A DNA stretch of 47,692 nucleotides from Alphaproteobacteria bacterium (lineage in GTDB: Bacteria; Pseudomonadota; Alphaproteobacteria; SHVZ01), in contig SHVZ01000013.1 of NCBI GenBank assembly GCA_009694025.1, positions 1-47,692 of the forward strand. The letters are read 5' to 3'. Of the stretch, positions 7,903-17,210 are shown one piece after another; the stretch's first letter is position 1, and each line of letters starts with the position of its first letter. The notes below the pieces were generated by a model. It made no database searches, had not been told where the DNA came from, and saw only the letters and a program-made list of their open reading frames with translations. Position numbers and translations under genes: made by a program.

Positions 7903-9018
7903 CTACGCCGCCAGCTTGTCGAGGGTACGCAGGACCGCGTCGCCCATGGCCTTGGTGCCGATCTTGGCGCTGCCCGGCGCCACGATGTCGGCGGTCCGCA
8001 GGCCCGATGCCAGCACGTCCTTGACCGCGGATTCCACCAGGTCGGCATCGTCGCCGAGGTCGAAGGAATAGCGCAGCAGCATCGAGAACGACAGCATCTG
8101 CGCCAAGGGGTTGGCGAGGTCCTTGCCGGCGATGTCGGGGGCCGAGCCGTGCACCGGCTCGTAGAGCGCCATGCGCTTGCCGGTGGTCTTGTCCTTGGCG
8201 CCGAGCGAGGCCGAGGGCAGCATGCCGAGCGAGCCGGTCAGCATCGCCGCGCAATCCGAGAGGATGTCGCCGAACAGGTTGTCGGTGACGATGACGTCGA
8301 ACTGGCGGGGGTTGCGGACGAGCTGCATGGCGCAGTTGTCGGCGTACATGTGCTCGAGCTGGACGTCGGCGAACTCGGCCTTGTGGATGCGGGTCGCGAC
8401 CTCGCGCCAGAGGACGCCGGTGTGCATGACATTGGCCTTCTCGACCGAGTGCACCTTGTTCCGCCGCTTCTTCGCCAGCTCGAAGCCGAGACGCACGATC
8501 CGCTCGATCTCGGGCGAGGTGTAGACCTGGGTGTCGACCGCCCGCTTGGTGCCGTCGGCCCGGGTCTCGACGCCGCGGGGCTCGCCGAAGTAGACGCCGC
8601 CGGTGCCTTCCCTGAGCACCAGGAGGTCGGTGCCCTTGACCACCTCGGTCTTGAGGGTCGAGGCCTCGGCCAGCGCATCGAACACGGTTGCCGGGCGGAG
8701 GTTGGCGAAGAGATCCATCTCCTTCCTGAGGCGCAGGAGGCCGCGCTCGGGCTTCTTCTCGAAGGGCAGCGCGTCCCATTTCGGTCCGCCGACCGAGCCG
8801 AACAGCACGGCGTCGGTGGCGAGAGCGTCGGCCATGGTCGCGTCCGAGATCGGCACGCCGTGCTTGTCGATCGCGGCCCCGCCGACCAGCCCCTCCTTGA
8901 GGTCGAAGCGGATGGCGCGACGCTTGTCGAACCAGTCGATGACCCGGCGCACCTGCGCCATCACCTCCGGCCCGATGCCGTCGCCGGGAAGCACGAGAAG
9001 CTGCTTGTTCGCCGCCAT
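7903..9018 (-). CDS. leuB: 3-isopropylmalate dehydrogenase
   Basis: A 371-residue LeuB, the NAD-dependent oxidative decarboxylase of leucine synthesis that turns 3-isopropylmalate into 2-ketoisocaproate. [12 protein letters not shown] opens the fold, [11 protein letters not shown] and the RPATVFD region follow, and [10 protein letters not shown] plus [14 protein letters not shown] near the C-terminus bind metal, substrate and NAD. The length is normal for bacterial LeuB. It follows leuC and leuD on the same strand, but a transglycosylase gene lies between leuD and leuB, with a 104-nt gap before leuB that could hold its own promoter. The ATG at 9018 has a GAGGCAGG-type ribosome site. Confidence 0.97.
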   Translation of the reverse strand: MAANKQLLVLPGDGIGPEVMAQVRRVIDWFDKRRAIRFDLKEGLVGGAAIDKHGVPISDATMADALATDAVLFGSVGGPKWDALPFEKKPERGLLRLRKEMDLFANLRPATVFDALAEASTLKTEVVKGTDLLVLREGTGGVYFGEPRGVETRADGTKRAVDTQVYTSPEIERIVRLGFELAKKRRNKVHSVEKANVMHTGVLWREVATRIHKAEFADVQLEHMYADNCAMQLVRNPRQFDVIVTDNLFGDILSDCAAMLTGSLGMLPSASLGAKDKTTGKRMALYEPVHGSAPDIAGKDLANPLAQMLSFSMLLRYSFDLGDDADLVESAVKDVLASGLRTADIVAPGSAKIGTKAMGDAVLRTLDKLAA

Positions 9019-9122
9019 TATCGCCTGCCTCGTTTCGGGAGAGATGGGTCTTTAGCGAGGATGCCCTGGATGTGCAAGTGGCCGGCGCGCTCGCGTCGCA
9101 CGCGCGTCTCGAGCCGCAGGTG

Positions 9123-9833
9123 TCAGGTAGGCGCGGCTGGCCCGCGTCGCCGCGGCCGGACGCGTTCGGGCCCCGGCTCCGACCGCAGCGCACGGACGAA
9201 GCCCGGCTCCGGCGCGTTGTCCAGATCGTCGAAGACCAGGAAGCAGTCGTTGAACCAGGCGACGAACCGGTCGGCATGGGCGCCGGTGCCGATCGGGAAC
9301 TGGCGCATCTTCCAGCGGTTGCCCTCGCCCGGCTGGTGATAGAGGCCGCCGGCGTTGTAGGCGCAGGCGCCCTTGGGCGGATCGAAGCCGGTGAGACGCT
9401 GCTGGCGGGCGATGTAGGACGTGCCCGCCAGAATGGCCGTCGCGGGATCGCGTAGCCCCGTTGCGTCCAGCGTCGGATCACCCAGCGCCTCGCGCGCCGT
9501 CGAGATCAGGGTCTGCATCAGACCGATCGATACCCGGTTCGGTGTTCGCTCATAGGACTCGAAGCCCGGCTCGGAGCGTTCGGCCGCGGGGTTGCCCCGC
9601 GATTCGGTCGCGATGGTGGCGAGGATCAGCTCGACCGGCACCTCGTATCGGGTCGCCGCCGCGCGGATGGCCCCCTCGAACGTGCGCCAGATACGATCGA
9701 CGGTGACGGGCTTCCCGCCGCTGCCCTTCGGCTTCGCCTCCTCCGCGCACACGATCCCGGCCGGCGTCAGCCGCCACCGAATGCCGTCACGGAATCCGTG
9801 CGGCTCGACCAGGGGCGGGAGATCAATCGCCAT
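9123..9833 (-). CDS. Lysozyme-like lytic transglycosylase (SLT domain), cytoplasmic-looking N-terminus
   Basis: A 236-residue protein with an SLT/lysozyme-like domain at about residues 50-185. The catalytic Glu lies in ILATIATESRGNP, followed by SIGLMQTLISTAREALG and ACAYNAGGLY, all typical of transglycosylase family 1 folds. No signal peptide is visible; the N-terminus (AIDLPPLVEPHGF) is soluble, which is odd for a peptidoglycan enzyme and more like phage or secretion-associated muramidases. The start is set at ATG 9833 because GGGAGT lies 7 nt upstream; an ATG at 9854 would add seven residues with no ribosome site. The C-terminal 20 residues are Arg/Pro-rich. It is embedded between leuD and leuB and is probably co-transcribed with them. 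Confidence 0.75.
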   Translation of the reverse strand: MAIDLPPLVEPHGFRDGIRWRLTPAGIVCAEEAKPKGSGGKPVTVDRIWRTFEGAIRAAATRYEVPVELILATIATESRGNPAAERSEPGFESYERTPNRVSIGLMQTLISTAREALGDPTLDATGLRDPATAILAGTSYIARQQRLTGFDPPKGACAYNAGGLYHQPGEGNRWKMRQFPIGTGAHADRFVAWFNDCFLVFDDLDNAPEPGFVRALRSEPGPERVRPRRRGPAAPT

Positions 9834-9885
9834 CGAGTGGACTCCCGACCACAATCTGGAGCGCCGGAAGTCGACAGAGGTCGCG

Positions 9886-10491
9886 CTAGAGCCAGGCCTG
9901 GCTTTGCCGGCGCCGGGCCTCGAAGGTGTCGATGCTCTTGGCTTTCTCGAGGGTGAGGCCGATGTCGTCGAGGCCGTTCAGGAGGCAATGCTTGCGGAAG
10001 GGGTCGATGTCGAACTTGATCACCTCGCCGTTCGGCCGGGTGATCTCCTGCTTGGCGAGATCGATGGTGACGCGGGCATTGGCGCCCTTCTCGGCGTCGC
10101 CCATCAGCTTGTCGACCTCGGCCTGCGGCAGCGCGATCGGCAGGATGCCGTTCTTGAAGCAGTTGTTGTAGAAAATGTCGGCGTAGCTCGGCGCGATGAC
10201 GCAGCGGATGCCGAAGTCGAGCAGCGCCCAGGGCGCGTGCTCGCGGCTGGAGCCGCAGCCGAAATTCTCGCCGGCGACGATCACCTCGGACGCGCGGTAG
10301 GCCGGCTTGTTGAGGACGAAGCTCGGATTCTCCTTGCCCTGCATGTCGTAGCGCATCTCGTCGAAGAGATGCTGGCCGAGCCCGGTCCGCTTGATCGTCT
10401 TCAGGAACTGCTTGGGGATGATCTTGTCGGTATCGATGTTGATCATCGGCATCGGCGCGGCGACCCCGGTCAATTGAGTGAATTTCTGCAT
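9886..10491 (-). CDS. leuD: 3-isopropylmalate dehydratase small subunit
   Basis: A 201-residue LeuD, the swivel-domain partner of LeuC in the isomerisation of 2- to 3-isopropylmalate. Family marks are [14 protein letters not shown] near residue 18, [20 protein letters not shown] near residue 75, and [13 protein letters not shown]. The length is standard. In the usual order leuC and leuD are adjacent; here an RDD membrane protein gene lies between them. A 118-nt gap with a hairpin precedes the ATG at 10491. The next gene downstream on the same strand is a transglycosylase. Confidence 0.97.
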   Translation of the reverse strand: MQKFTQLTGVAAPMPMINIDTDKIIPKQFLKTIKRTGLGQHLFDEMRYDMQGKENPSFVLNKPAYRASEVIVAGENFGCGSSREHAPWALLDFGIRCVIAPSYADIFYNNCFKNGILPIALPQAEVDKLMGDAEKGANARVTIDLAKQEITRPNGEVIKFDIDPFRKHCLLNGLDDIGLTLEKAKSIDTFEARRRQSQAWL

Positions 10492-10515
10492 GTCTATCCT
10501 CGCTTCGAGGCGACG

Positions 10516-10537
10516 TCGCCCCGAAATTCGGGGGCGA
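10516..10537 (-). other. Small GC hairpin in the leuD leader
   Basis: TCGCCCC and GGGGCGA form a 7-bp stem around an 8-nt loop in the gap between the RDD gene and leuD. No U-run follows on the minus strand, so it is not a standard intrinsic terminator. It may be a processing or partial attenuation site that separates leuC-RDD from leuD. Confidence 0.35.
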
Positions 10538-10609
10538 GCTTACCCGGGTCCGCCGGCCGGCGCGAGCCTCCGGAGACGGCCGCCGCGAGAGCCATAGCTT
10601 TCGCAGCCG

Positions 10610-11059
10610 TCATGCCGGCAGCTTGGTGGCCGGTCCCGTGTCCGGCGCCATGCGGAGGACCAGCGTACCGGCGAGCATGTCGTGCAACCCGCGCTTGCGG
10701 TGGGTGAAGGCGACCATCAGGAAGCCGATGCCGAAGAGCAGGGCCGAGAGGATCTTGGCGAACCAGCGCCCGAGCGAGCGGGCGAAGGTGAGGCGGCGCC
10801 CCTCATTGTCGACGACCCGGAGGCCGAGGGCGAGCTTGCCGATCGTCGCCTGATATCGGGAGGCGGTCATGCCGACCTCGTAGAGGAGGCCTACGAGCGC
10901 CGAGAGGCCGCCCGCCGCCTCCACCCCGCCGCCGCCGATATGGAAAAGGCCGTTCAGCACTGCGAAAATGATCCCGTCTATGATGCCGGCGAGGACGCGC
11001 CGCCAGAACCCGCCATACGCCACGGCGACATCGGTCGGCGGCGTGTCCTCGGCGTTCAT
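10610..11059 (-). CDS. RDD-family integral membrane protein
   Basis: A 149-residue membrane protein. The first segment has the RDD signature as FWRRVLAGIIDGIIF (Arg in the loop, Asp in the helix), then a second hydrophobic stretch around residues 45-65. The ASRYQATIGKLALGLRVVD segment is highly typical of the family, followed by a third segment (LSALLFGIGFLMVAF) and the HRKRGLHDMLAGTLVL end. RDD proteins are often of unknown role; some have been linked to ion exchange or lipid and envelope functions. It starts 5 nt after leuC ends, so it is translated from the leuC mRNA. Its place inside the leu cluster has no evident metabolic reason. Confidence 0.85.
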   Translation of the reverse strand: MNAEDTPPTDVAVAYGGFWRRVLAGIIDGIIFAVLNGLFHIGGGGVEAAGGLSALVGLLYEVGMTASRYQATIGKLALGLRVVDNEGRRLTFARSLGRWFAKILSALLFGIGFLMVAFTHRKRGLHDMLAGTLVLRMAPDTGPATKLPA

Positions 11060-11064
11060 CCGAG

Positions 11065-12474
11065 CTACCGCATCAGCTCGCGGATGTCGGTGAGGTGGCC
11101 GGAAACCGCCGCGGCCGCGGCCATGGCCGGGCTTACCAGGTGCGTGCGCCCGCCGCGGCCCTGACGTCCCTCGAAATTACGGTTGGAGGTCGAGGCGCAG
11201 CGCTCACCCGGCTCGAGCTTGTCGGCGTTCATGGCGAGGCACATCGAGCAGCCGGGCTCCCGCCACTCGAAGCCGGCCTCGACGAAGATGCGGTCGAGGC
11301 CCTCTTCCTCCGCCTGGTGCTTGACCAGGCCGGAGCCCGGGACGACCAGCGCATTGACGTGGGATGCCACCTTGCGGCCCCGGGCGACCTTGGCGGCCTC
11401 ACGCAGATCCTCAATGCGGCCGTTGGTGCAGGAGCCGATGAAGACCTTGTCGACCTTGATCTGGCTCAACGGCGTGCCCGGCGTCAGGCCCATGTAGTCG
11501 AGGGCACGTTCCATCGAGGCGCGCTTGGCCGCATCGCCGACCTCGGCCGGGTTCGGCACCTTGCCGGTGATCGGCAGCACATCCTCCGGACTCGTCCCCC
11601 AGGTCACCTGCGGGACGATCTCCTTGGCGTCGATGCGGATCTCGCGGTCGTATTGGGCGTCGGGATCGGAGGGCAACGTCCTCCAATAGGCGACCGCCGC
11701 CTCCCACGCCGCGCCCTTGGGCGACATCGGCCGGCCCTCGAGATAGTCGAAGGTGGTCTGGTCGGGTGCGATCAGGCCGGCGCGGGCGCCGCCCTCGATC
11801 GTCATGTTGCAGACGGTCATCCGGCCTTCCATCGAGAGGCCGCGGATGGTCGAGCCGGCATACTCGATCACGTGCCCGGTGCCGCCGGCGGTGCCCATCT
11901 TGCCGATGATGGCGAGCACGACGTCCTTGGCGGTAACGCCTAAGGGCAGCTCGCCCTCGACGGTGACGCGCATGTTCTTGGCGTGCGACTGGACCAGGGT
12001 CTGGGTCGCCAGCACGTGCTCGACCTCGGAGGTGCCGATGCCGAAGGCGAGCGCACCGAAGGCGCCGTGGGTCGAGGTGTGGCTGTCGCCGCAGACGATG
12101 GTCGTGCCCGGGAGCGTGAAGCCCTGCTCCGGCCCGATGATATGGACGATCCCCTGGCGGGGATCAGTCATGTTGAAATAGGGAACGCCGAAGACGCGCG
12201 CATTCTCATCCAACGTCTCGACCTGGATCCGGCTCTCCTCGTCGACGATGCCGTGCGAGCGGTCGGTGGTCGGGACATTGTGGTCGGCGACGGCGAGCGT
12301 GAGGTCGGGGCGGCGGACCTTGCGGCCGGCGAGCCGGAGGCCCTCGAAGGCCTGCGGGCTCGTCACCTCGTGGACGAGGTGGCGGTCGATGTAGATGAGG
12401 CAGGTCCCGTCCGCCTGCCAATCGACCAGATGGCCGTCCCAGATCTTGTCGAAGAGCGTGCGCGAACCGACCAT
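11065..12474 (-). CDS. leuC: 3-isopropylmalate dehydratase large subunit
   Basis: A 469-residue LeuC with the aconitase-type [4Fe-4S] cluster. The cluster ligands are the Cys of [10 protein letters not shown] and the two Cys of [11 protein letters not shown] near the C-terminus. [20 protein letters not shown] near the N-terminus and [20 protein letters not shown] are also LeuC hallmarks. It joins LeuD to form isopropylmalate isomerase. It follows rplS on the same strand by 33 nt, so the leucine genes are attached to the ribosomal/tRNA-modification block, an arrangement known from Alphaproteobacteria. ATG at 12474. Confidence 0.98.
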   Translation of the reverse strand: MVGSRTLFDKIWDGHLVDWQADGTCLIYIDRHLVHEVTSPQAFEGLRLAGRKVRRPDLTLAVADHNVPTTDRSHGIVDEESRIQVETLDENARVFGVPYFNMTDPRQGIVHIIGPEQGFTLPGTTIVCGDSHTSTHGAFGALAFGIGTSEVEHVLATQTLVQSHAKNMRVTVEGELPLGVTAKDVVLAIIGKMGTAGGTGHVIEYAGSTIRGLSMEGRMTVCNMTIEGGARAGLIAPDQTTFDYLEGRPMSPKGAAWEAAVAYWRTLPSDPDAQYDREIRIDAKEIVPQVTWGTSPEDVLPITGKVPNPAEVGDAAKRASMERALDYMGLTPGTPLSQIKVDKVFIGSCTNGRIEDLREAAKVARGRKVASHVNALVVPGSGLVKHQAEEEGLDRIFVEAGFEWREPGCSMCLAMNADKLEPGERCASTSNRNFEGRQGRGGRTHLVSPAMAAAAAVSGHLTDIRELMR

Positions 12475-12507
12475 GGCGACCGCTGCCTCCTCGCTATGAA
12501 GACGCGA

Positions 12508-12930
12508 TCAGGATTCCGCTGGGGCCTCGGCGACGGGGATCTCGGCCTCCTGGCCCGGGCGCGCCGACTGGCGCTCGACGATGCGCGCCGACTTGCCGGT
12601 GCGGCCGCGGAGGTAATAGAGCTTGGCGCGGCGGACCTTGCCGCGGCGCACCACCTCGATCGATCCGACCATCGGGGAGAAAAGCGGGAACACGCGCTCC
12701 ACGCCTTCGCCGTAGGAGATCTTGCGCACGGTGAAGGAGGAGTTGATTCCGGCGTTCTTGCGGGCGATGCACACGCCCTCGTAGGCCTGAACGCGCTCGC
12801 GAGTGCCCTCGATCACCTTGACGTTGACCTTCAGCGTGTCGCCGGGGCCGAAATCGGGGACCTCTCGCTTGGCCGCGAGCTTGTCCGCCTGCTCTTTGTC
12901 GAGCGTCTGCAAGAGATTCATGGCACTCAT
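12508..12930 (-). CDS. rplS: 50S ribosomal protein L19
   Basis: A 140-residue L19, a ribosomal protein at the subunit interface. The pattern [44 protein letters not shown] and the C-terminal [15 protein letters not shown] are unmistakable. The C-terminus has an acidic/Ala-rich tail of about 20 residues. Two in-frame ATGs are possible, 12930 and 12921; the first has GGACGGG just upstream. It is last of the rpsP-rimM-trmD-rplS group and 22 nt after trmD. Confidence 0.97.
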   Translation of the reverse strand: MSAMNLLQTLDKEQADKLAAKREVPDFGPGDTLKVNVKVIEGTRERVQAYEGVCIARKNAGINSSFTVRKISYGEGVERVFPLFSPMVGSIEVVRRGKVRRAKLYYLRGRTGKSARIVERQSARPGQEAEIPVAEAPAES

Positions 12931-12952
12931 CCCGTCCTGACAACCGTTCGAT

Positions 12953-13660
12953 CTAACGACCTTCGCCCGAGCGGCCGCCGGAATAGCGGGACCAGAGATC
13001 GGGCCGCCTTAGGGCCGTCACCTTCTCCGCCTCGGCGCGCCGCCAGGCGCGTATCTTCTCGTGGTGACCGGAGATCAAGACCTCCGGCACCGTGCGGCCC
13101 TGCCACTCGCGCGGCCGCGTGTAGTGCGGGTACTCGAGCAACCCCGCCTCGAAACTCTCCTCGACCAAGCCCTCGGCCGTGCCCATGACGCCGGGCAGGA
13201 GCCTGACCGCCGCGTCGATCAGCGCGATCGCCGCCGGCTCGCCGCCGGACAGGATGAAGTCGCCGAGGCTGACCTCCTCGAGCCCGCGGGCCTCGATGAC
13301 CCGCTCGTCGACCCCCTCGTAGCGCCCGCACAGCAGCACCACGCCGGAGCCCTGCGCCAGCTCCTTCACCCGCGCCTGGTCCAACAGGCGCCCGCGCGGA
13401 CTCAGGTAGATGCGGGGCCCCGGACGATCCTCGACGAAGGCAAGGGCCCGGTCCAGCACGTCCGGCCGCAAGACCATGCCGGCGCCCCCGCCGAACGGAG
13501 TGTCATCGACGGAGGCGTGTTTATCGCTCGCGAAGCCCCGGATGTCCAGCGCCTCCAGGGCCCAGATTCCGTCCTCCAACGCCTTGCCGGCGAGGCTGGC
13601 GCGGAGTGGCCCGGGGAACATGCCCGGGAACAGGGTGAGCACGGAAGCGCGCCAGGTCAT
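12953..13660 (-). CDS. trmD: tRNA (guanine37-N1)-methyltransferase
   Basis: A 235-residue TrmD, which uses S-adenosylmethionine to methylate G37 next to the anticodon and so prevents frameshifting. The knotted SPOUT fold is marked by [35 protein letters not shown] and [16 protein letters not shown], with [10 protein letters not shown] near the C-terminus. The start overlaps the rimM stop by four bases (13657-13660), so the two are translationally coupled. Length is standard for the family. Confidence 0.97.
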   Translation of the reverse strand: MTWRASVLTLFPGMFPGPLRASLAGKALEDGIWALEALDIRGFASDKHASVDDTPFGGGAGMVLRPDVLDRALAFVEDRPGPRIYLSPRGRLLDQARVKELAQGSGVVLLCGRYEGVDERVIEARGLEEVSLGDFILSGGEPAAIALIDAAVRLLPGVMGTAEGLVEESFEAGLLEYPHYTRPREWQGRTVPEVLISGHHEKIRAWRRAEAEKVTALRRPDLWSRYSGGRSGEGR

Positions 13661-14193
13661 GGCGCCTCGTCCTCGGGCTCGTCGGCCAGGAGCCCGGCCG
13701 GCGGATCGACGACGACCCGGCCGCCCGCCAGGTCGACCGTCGGGACCACGGCCCGGGTGAAGGGCACGAGCGCACTTCCGCCTTCCCGCTGGATCTCCAG
13801 CATGTCGCCGGCCCCGAAGTTGACCACCCGCCGCACCTGCCCGAGCACGCCGCCCCCGGCAAGCTCGGCCCGGAGACCTTCGAGGTCGGCGTGGTAGAAC
13901 TCCTCCTCCTCGGGCGCCGGAAGGACCGAGCGCGCGACGTAGAGGCGAAGCCCCTTCAGCGCCGCCGCCGCCTCCCGGTCGGCGACGCCCGGCACCCGGG
14001 CGACCACCACGCCCCCCTTGACCCCGCGCACGTCCTTGAGATCGAGCGCCCGCCCGCCCGGCTCGGCCGTCAGCGGCCCGTAAGCCGCGACGTCCAGCGG
14101 ATCGCCGGTATGGGTGCGGATCCGGACCTGGCCCTGGACCCCATGGACGCCGACGATCTCGCCGAGCAGCACGCGCGCCTCCGGCGACGGCAT
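13657..14193 (-). CDS. rimM: Ribosome maturation factor RimM
   Basis: A 178-residue RimM that helps process the 30S head. The N-terminal half has [18 protein letters not shown] and the C-terminal PRC-barrel half has [12 protein letters not shown] and the [18 protein letters not shown] end. Its neighbours (rpsP 12 nt upstream, trmD overlapping downstream) are the usual partners. The last 20 residues are acidic and Pro-rich. Confidence 0.95.
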   Translation of the reverse strand: MPSPEARVLLGEIVGVHGVQGQVRIRTHTGDPLDVAAYGPLTAEPGGRALDLKDVRGVKGGVVVARVPGVADREAAAALKGLRLYVARSVLPAPEEEEFYHADLEGLRAELAGGGVLGQVRRVVNFGAGDMLEIQREGGSALVPFTRAVVPTVDLAGGRVVVDPPAGLLADEPEDEAP

Positions 14194-14205
14194 CGACCTT
14201 CGTCC

Positions 14206-14574
14206 CTACTCCGCCTTCGCTCCGCCGCCGGCGGCACTAGCCGCCTCGGTCGCGGCCTTCAGCCGCGCCTGGGTCTTGGCCCGGGGCGCGCTCTTCTTCG
14301 GCGTCTCGCGGATCTTCGGCCTCTCGCCGAGGCCGGCATCGGCAAGGAAGCGCGCGACCCGGTCCGACGGCGTCGCGCCGACCGAGACCCAGTGCTTGAT
14401 GCGCTCGGTGTTGAGGCGCACCCGGTCGGGATGCTCCTTCGCAACCATCGGGTTGTAGGTGCCGAGCTTCTCGATGAACCGCCCGTCGCGCGGGCTCGTG
14501 TGCTCGGCGACGACGATCGAATAGAACGGGCGCTTCTTGGCGCCCCCGCGGGTCATGCGGATCTTCAAAGCCAT
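14206..14574 (-). CDS. rpsP: 30S ribosomal protein S16
   Basis: A 122-residue S16. The conserved core is residues 1-82: [34 protein letters not shown] and [13 protein letters not shown]. Beyond that an Ala/Lys-rich tail of about 35 residues is present, as is common in Alphaproteobacteria. A clear AAAGGA ribosome site lies upstream of the ATG at 14574. It lies 39 nt after ffh and heads the rpsP-rimM-trmD-rplS unit. Confidence 0.97.
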   Translation of the reverse strand: MALKIRMTRGGAKKRPFYSIVVAEHTSPRDGRFIEKLGTYNPMVAKEHPDRVRLNTERIKHWVSVGATPSDRVARFLADAGLGERPKIRETPKKSAPRAKTQARLKAATEAASAAGGGAKAE

Positions 14575-14613
14575 CTCTTCAGTCCTTTCTCGTTGAACGA
14601 TCAGTGATCGTGC

Positions 14614-15960
14614 TCATCTCCGGAACAGGCTGCCCAGGCCCTGGCGCATGATGCCCTTCTGGCCGAGCCTGCCCATCTGCTTCATCACCCGGCTCATCTC
14701 CATGTACTGCTTGATCAGCCGGTTGATGTCGGGAACCGAGGTGCCGGAACCGGCGGCGATCCGGCGTTTGCGGGACGCGTTCAGCACCTTGGCGTCCTTC
14801 CGCTCCTTCGGCGTCATCGACTGGATCATCGCCTCCTGGCGCTTCAGCATGCCTTCGTCGACCTTGGCGCCGGCGAGCTGCTCCTTGATGCGGCCGACGC
14901 CCGGCAGCATGCCCATGACTCCGCCGAGGCCACCCATCTTGCGGAGCTGGCGGAGCTGCTGCGCCATGTCGTCGAGATCGAAGCCGCCCTTCTGGATCTT
15001 CGCGGCCAGCTTCTCGGCATCTTCCTTGTCGATCGCCTCGGCGGCGCGCTCGACCAAGCCGACCACGTCGCCCATGCCGAGGATGCGAGACGCGATCCGC
15101 CCGGCCTGGAATTCCTCGATCTGATCCAGCTTCTCGCCGACGCCGATCGCCTTGATAGGGCAGCCGGTGACCTGGCGCATGGACAACGCAGCGCCACCGC
15201 GGGCGTCGCCGTCGACACGGGTCAAGACGATGCCGGTCAGGCCTACTTTCTCGTGGAAACCCTTGGCGACCCGAACCGCGTCCTGTCCGGTCATGGCGTC
15301 GGCGACGAGCAGGGTCTCATGGGGTCGGGCGAGGTCGCGGATCTCCGCGACCTCGGCCATCAGCTCCTCGTCGATGTGGAGGCGCCCGGCGGTGTCCAGC
15401 AGGAGGAGATCGAAGCCTTCGCGGCGGGCCCGGTCGAGGGCGCGCACCGCGATCGCCGCCGGCCTCTCGCCGGGGACGATGTCGAGCGAGGCGACCTCGG
15501 CCTGGGCAGCGAGCTGCTGCAGCTGTTCCATCGCCGCCGGCCGATAGACGTCGAGGGAGGCGACCAGCACCTTTTTCTTCTCGCGGCGCGCGATGCGGCG
15601 CGCGAGCTTGGCCGTCGTCGTCGTCTTGCCCGAGCCCTGCAATCCGACCATCAGGAAGACCGCCGGCGGCACGACGTTGGTCGTGAGCTCGGAGTCGCCG
15701 CCGAGGATCTCGACCAGATGGTCGTGGACGATCTTGATCACCATCTGGCCGGGGGTGACCGAACGCAGCACGTCCTGGCCGACCGCCTTCTCGCGGACGC
15801 CCTCGACGAAAGCCTTGACCACCGGCAGCGCCACATCCGCCTCGAGCAGCGCCACCCGCACCTCGCGCAGGGCGGCCGTCACGTCGGCCTCGGTGAGCGC
15901 GCCGCGGCGCTTCAGCCGATCGAAGACCTGGCCCAGCCGGTTGGTCAGCCCGTCGAACAC
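14614..15960 (-). CDS. ffh: Signal recognition particle GTPase Ffh
   Basis: A 448-residue SRP54 homologue that binds signal sequences and targets ribosomes to the membrane through FtsY. The N domain occupies about residues 1-90, the G domain has the P-loop GLQGSGKTTTT at 106-115, LLLDTAGRLHIDEEL, and LTRVDGDARGGAALS, and the C-terminal M domain is Met-rich and ends in KGIMRQGLGSLFRR. Its receptor, FtsY, is encoded 3.3 kb away on the opposite strand. The partner 4.5S RNA was not found in the window. Confidence 0.98.
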   Translation of the reverse strand: MFDGLTNRLGQVFDRLKRRGALTEADVTAALREVRVALLEADVALPVVKAFVEGVREKAVGQDVLRSVTPGQMVIKIVHDHLVEILGGDSELTTNVVPPAVFLMVGLQGSGKTTTTAKLARRIARREKKKVLVASLDVYRPAAMEQLQQLAAQAEVASLDIVPGERPAAIAVRALDRARREGFDLLLLDTAGRLHIDEELMAEVAEIRDLARPHETLLVADAMTGQDAVRVAKGFHEKVGLTGIVLTRVDGDARGGAALSMRQVTGCPIKAIGVGEKLDQIEEFQAGRIASRILGMGDVVGLVERAAEAIDKEDAEKLAAKIQKGGFDLDDMAQQLRQLRKMGGLGGVMGMLPGVGRIKEQLAGAKVDEGMLKRQEAMIQSMTPKERKDAKVLNASRKRRIAAGSGTSVPDINRLIKQYMEMSRVMKQMGRLGQKGIMRQGLGSLFRR

Positions 15961-16222
15961 GATGTTCCCTTACGCTCTCCGGATGTCCCAAGCGCCACCG
16001 CGCCCGTGCGCGATACTCGCGGACGGGCGGAGCCCCGGGATGCTCCCGGAGCCGGACAGCAAAATGCTGCCGTGGAAGGGCCGGGAAACCTATGTCCCGG
16101 GCCTCGAACTGTCAACGATCCAGGTACCCCGGCGGTCGCGCATTTCGTTGTCTTCTCGGCCGGTTCACACTAATTCCTATGGGTGGGTGGGGTGTGCACG
16201 CGGCCGGGGGGCCGGAGCCTGA
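15961..16222. other. Divergent gap between ffh and the first PilZ-type gene
   Basis: This 262-nt gap separates genes on opposite strands and must hold promoters for both. I could not identify a convincing -35/-10 pair, small RNA or terminator. It is G+C-rich, with a G-rich tract at about 16180-16215 just before the PilZ-type ATG. Confidence 0.3.
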
Positions 16223-16576
16223 ATGCTGGACGGATTGAAGAAGTTGCTCGGGATGAACGAGGCGCAGCCGGCAAAGGGCGGCGCCGGGAAACGCGTCACC
16301 CCGAAGGGCGAGACCACGGTCATCGTCGAAGGCAAGCGCTATAATATGAAGACCATCGGCCAGGACGGGCTGACCTTCGGGCCTGCGTCGCGCGACATGA
16401 GCCCGGGCAAGCGCATGCGGGCCGACCTGATCATCCAGGACGGCAGCATCAACCTTCGCGTCGAAGCAGTGGTGACGGTCTCCAAGGTCGAGGGAGCCTC
16501 GGTCGAAGTGAAGTTCTACTACCTGACGCCGGCGGATAAGAAACAGGCGCAGGACTACTTGGCCCGCTATAGCTAG
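16223..16576 (+). CDS. PilZ-like small protein lacking the c-di-GMP-binding residues
   Basis: A 117-residue soluble protein. Its layout matches the PilZ-type protein encoded just downstream: a short amphipathic start (MLDGLKKLLGM), a beta-rich core at about residues 25-100, and a C-terminal helix (DKKQAQDYLARY). In the core, positions expected to hold the RxxxR and (D/N)xSxxG motifs read KRVTPK and TIGQDG, so the classical c-di-GMP ligands are missing. PilZ is therefore the likely fold but not a proven one, and it may be a non-binding partner of its paralogue. The ATG at 16223 follows a GGAG-containing leader. Confidence 0.6.
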   Translation: MLDGLKKLLGMNEAQPAKGGAGKRVTPKGETTVIVEGKRYNMKTIGQDGLTFGPASRDMSPGKRMRADLIIQDGSINLRVEAVVTVSKVEGASVEVKFYYLTPADKKQAQDYLARYS

Positions 16577-16767
16577 TGGGACATCGCACTTGTTTACGCA
16601 TGCTGCTGTAGGTCTGTGGGTAATTGAGCCAAGTGCCCGGAAACGCTGCGGAAATTTCCTCCTTTCCGCTTGACTTTCCGGCGACGCATCACAGACTTGC
16701 CGGAGTGATTCGCGTCCTTACGTGGCCGCTTTTTGCGACGTTTCGCCGACAGGGTGGGGTGGGAGCC

Positions 16768-17121
16768 ATGTTCAAACAGATCAAGAGTTTCTTCACCGAG
16801 GATTCCGGCGACACCCGGCGCAAGGCGCCGCGCGTCGATGCCCGAGGCGAGGCTTCGGTCATCATCGACGGCAGGACCTATCGGCTGAAGAACTGGTCGA
16901 CGCAGGGCGTTCTGGTCGGACCGTACAACGGCGGCCTCATCGCCAAGCAGCGGTCGCGGATCACCATCAAGCTCAAGGACGACAAGTTCAACATCGACTT
17001 CGACACCGACGTCCTGGTGATGCGCGTCGACGACGAGGGACTCGCCTGCCGCTTCTTCCTCCTCCACCCCAGCCAGAAGAAGCAGATCCAGGAGTATCTG
17101 GACTACTACAAGGCGGGCTGA
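16768..17121 (+). CDS. PilZ-domain protein with an intact c-di-GMP motif
   Basis: A 117-residue protein, the same length as the paralogue 191 nt upstream. The RxxxR motif is present as R18-KAP-R22, and the second motif as N42-W-S44-TQ-G47, so it fits a PilZ receptor of cyclic di-GMP. It begins with an amphipathic MFKQIKSFF helix and ends with a charged helix (KKQIQEYLDYY) shared with the paralogue. The start is set at ATG 16768 because a G-rich ribosome site (GGTGGGGTGGGAG) precedes it; the frame is open further upstream without conserved sequence. It is followed by dapF after 89 nt. No diguanylate cyclase or flagellar gene is near, so the output pathway cannot be read from context. Confidence 0.75.
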   Translation: MFKQIKSFFTEDSGDTRRKAPRVDARGEASVIIDGRTYRLKNWSTQGVLVGPYNGGLIAKQRSRITIKLKDDKFNIDFDTDVLVMRVDDEGLACRFFLLHPSQKKQIQEYLDYYKAG

Positions 17122-17210
17122 GCCTCGCCTCGAACCCGGGGTCGGGCCCTCGAACCCGCCCCGGCGGCCACGTGGACAGCGCGCCGTCGCCCGGCCTATA
17201 AGGCCCTGCC

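Noticed and set aside
7034-9481. An 815-codon minus-strand frame spanning hyuB, the palindrome, leuB and part of the transglycosylase
   Set aside because: It is a shadow frame across several well-supported genes and even crosses the palindrome.
14575-14613. Short palindrome (CGATCA-c-TGATCG) between rpsP and ffh
   Set aside because: A 6-bp stem with a one-base loop cannot form a stable hairpin; it may be chance.
16594-17067. Minus-strand frame opposite the second PilZ-type gene
   Set aside because: It is antisense to a protein with an intact PilZ motif and has no family pattern.
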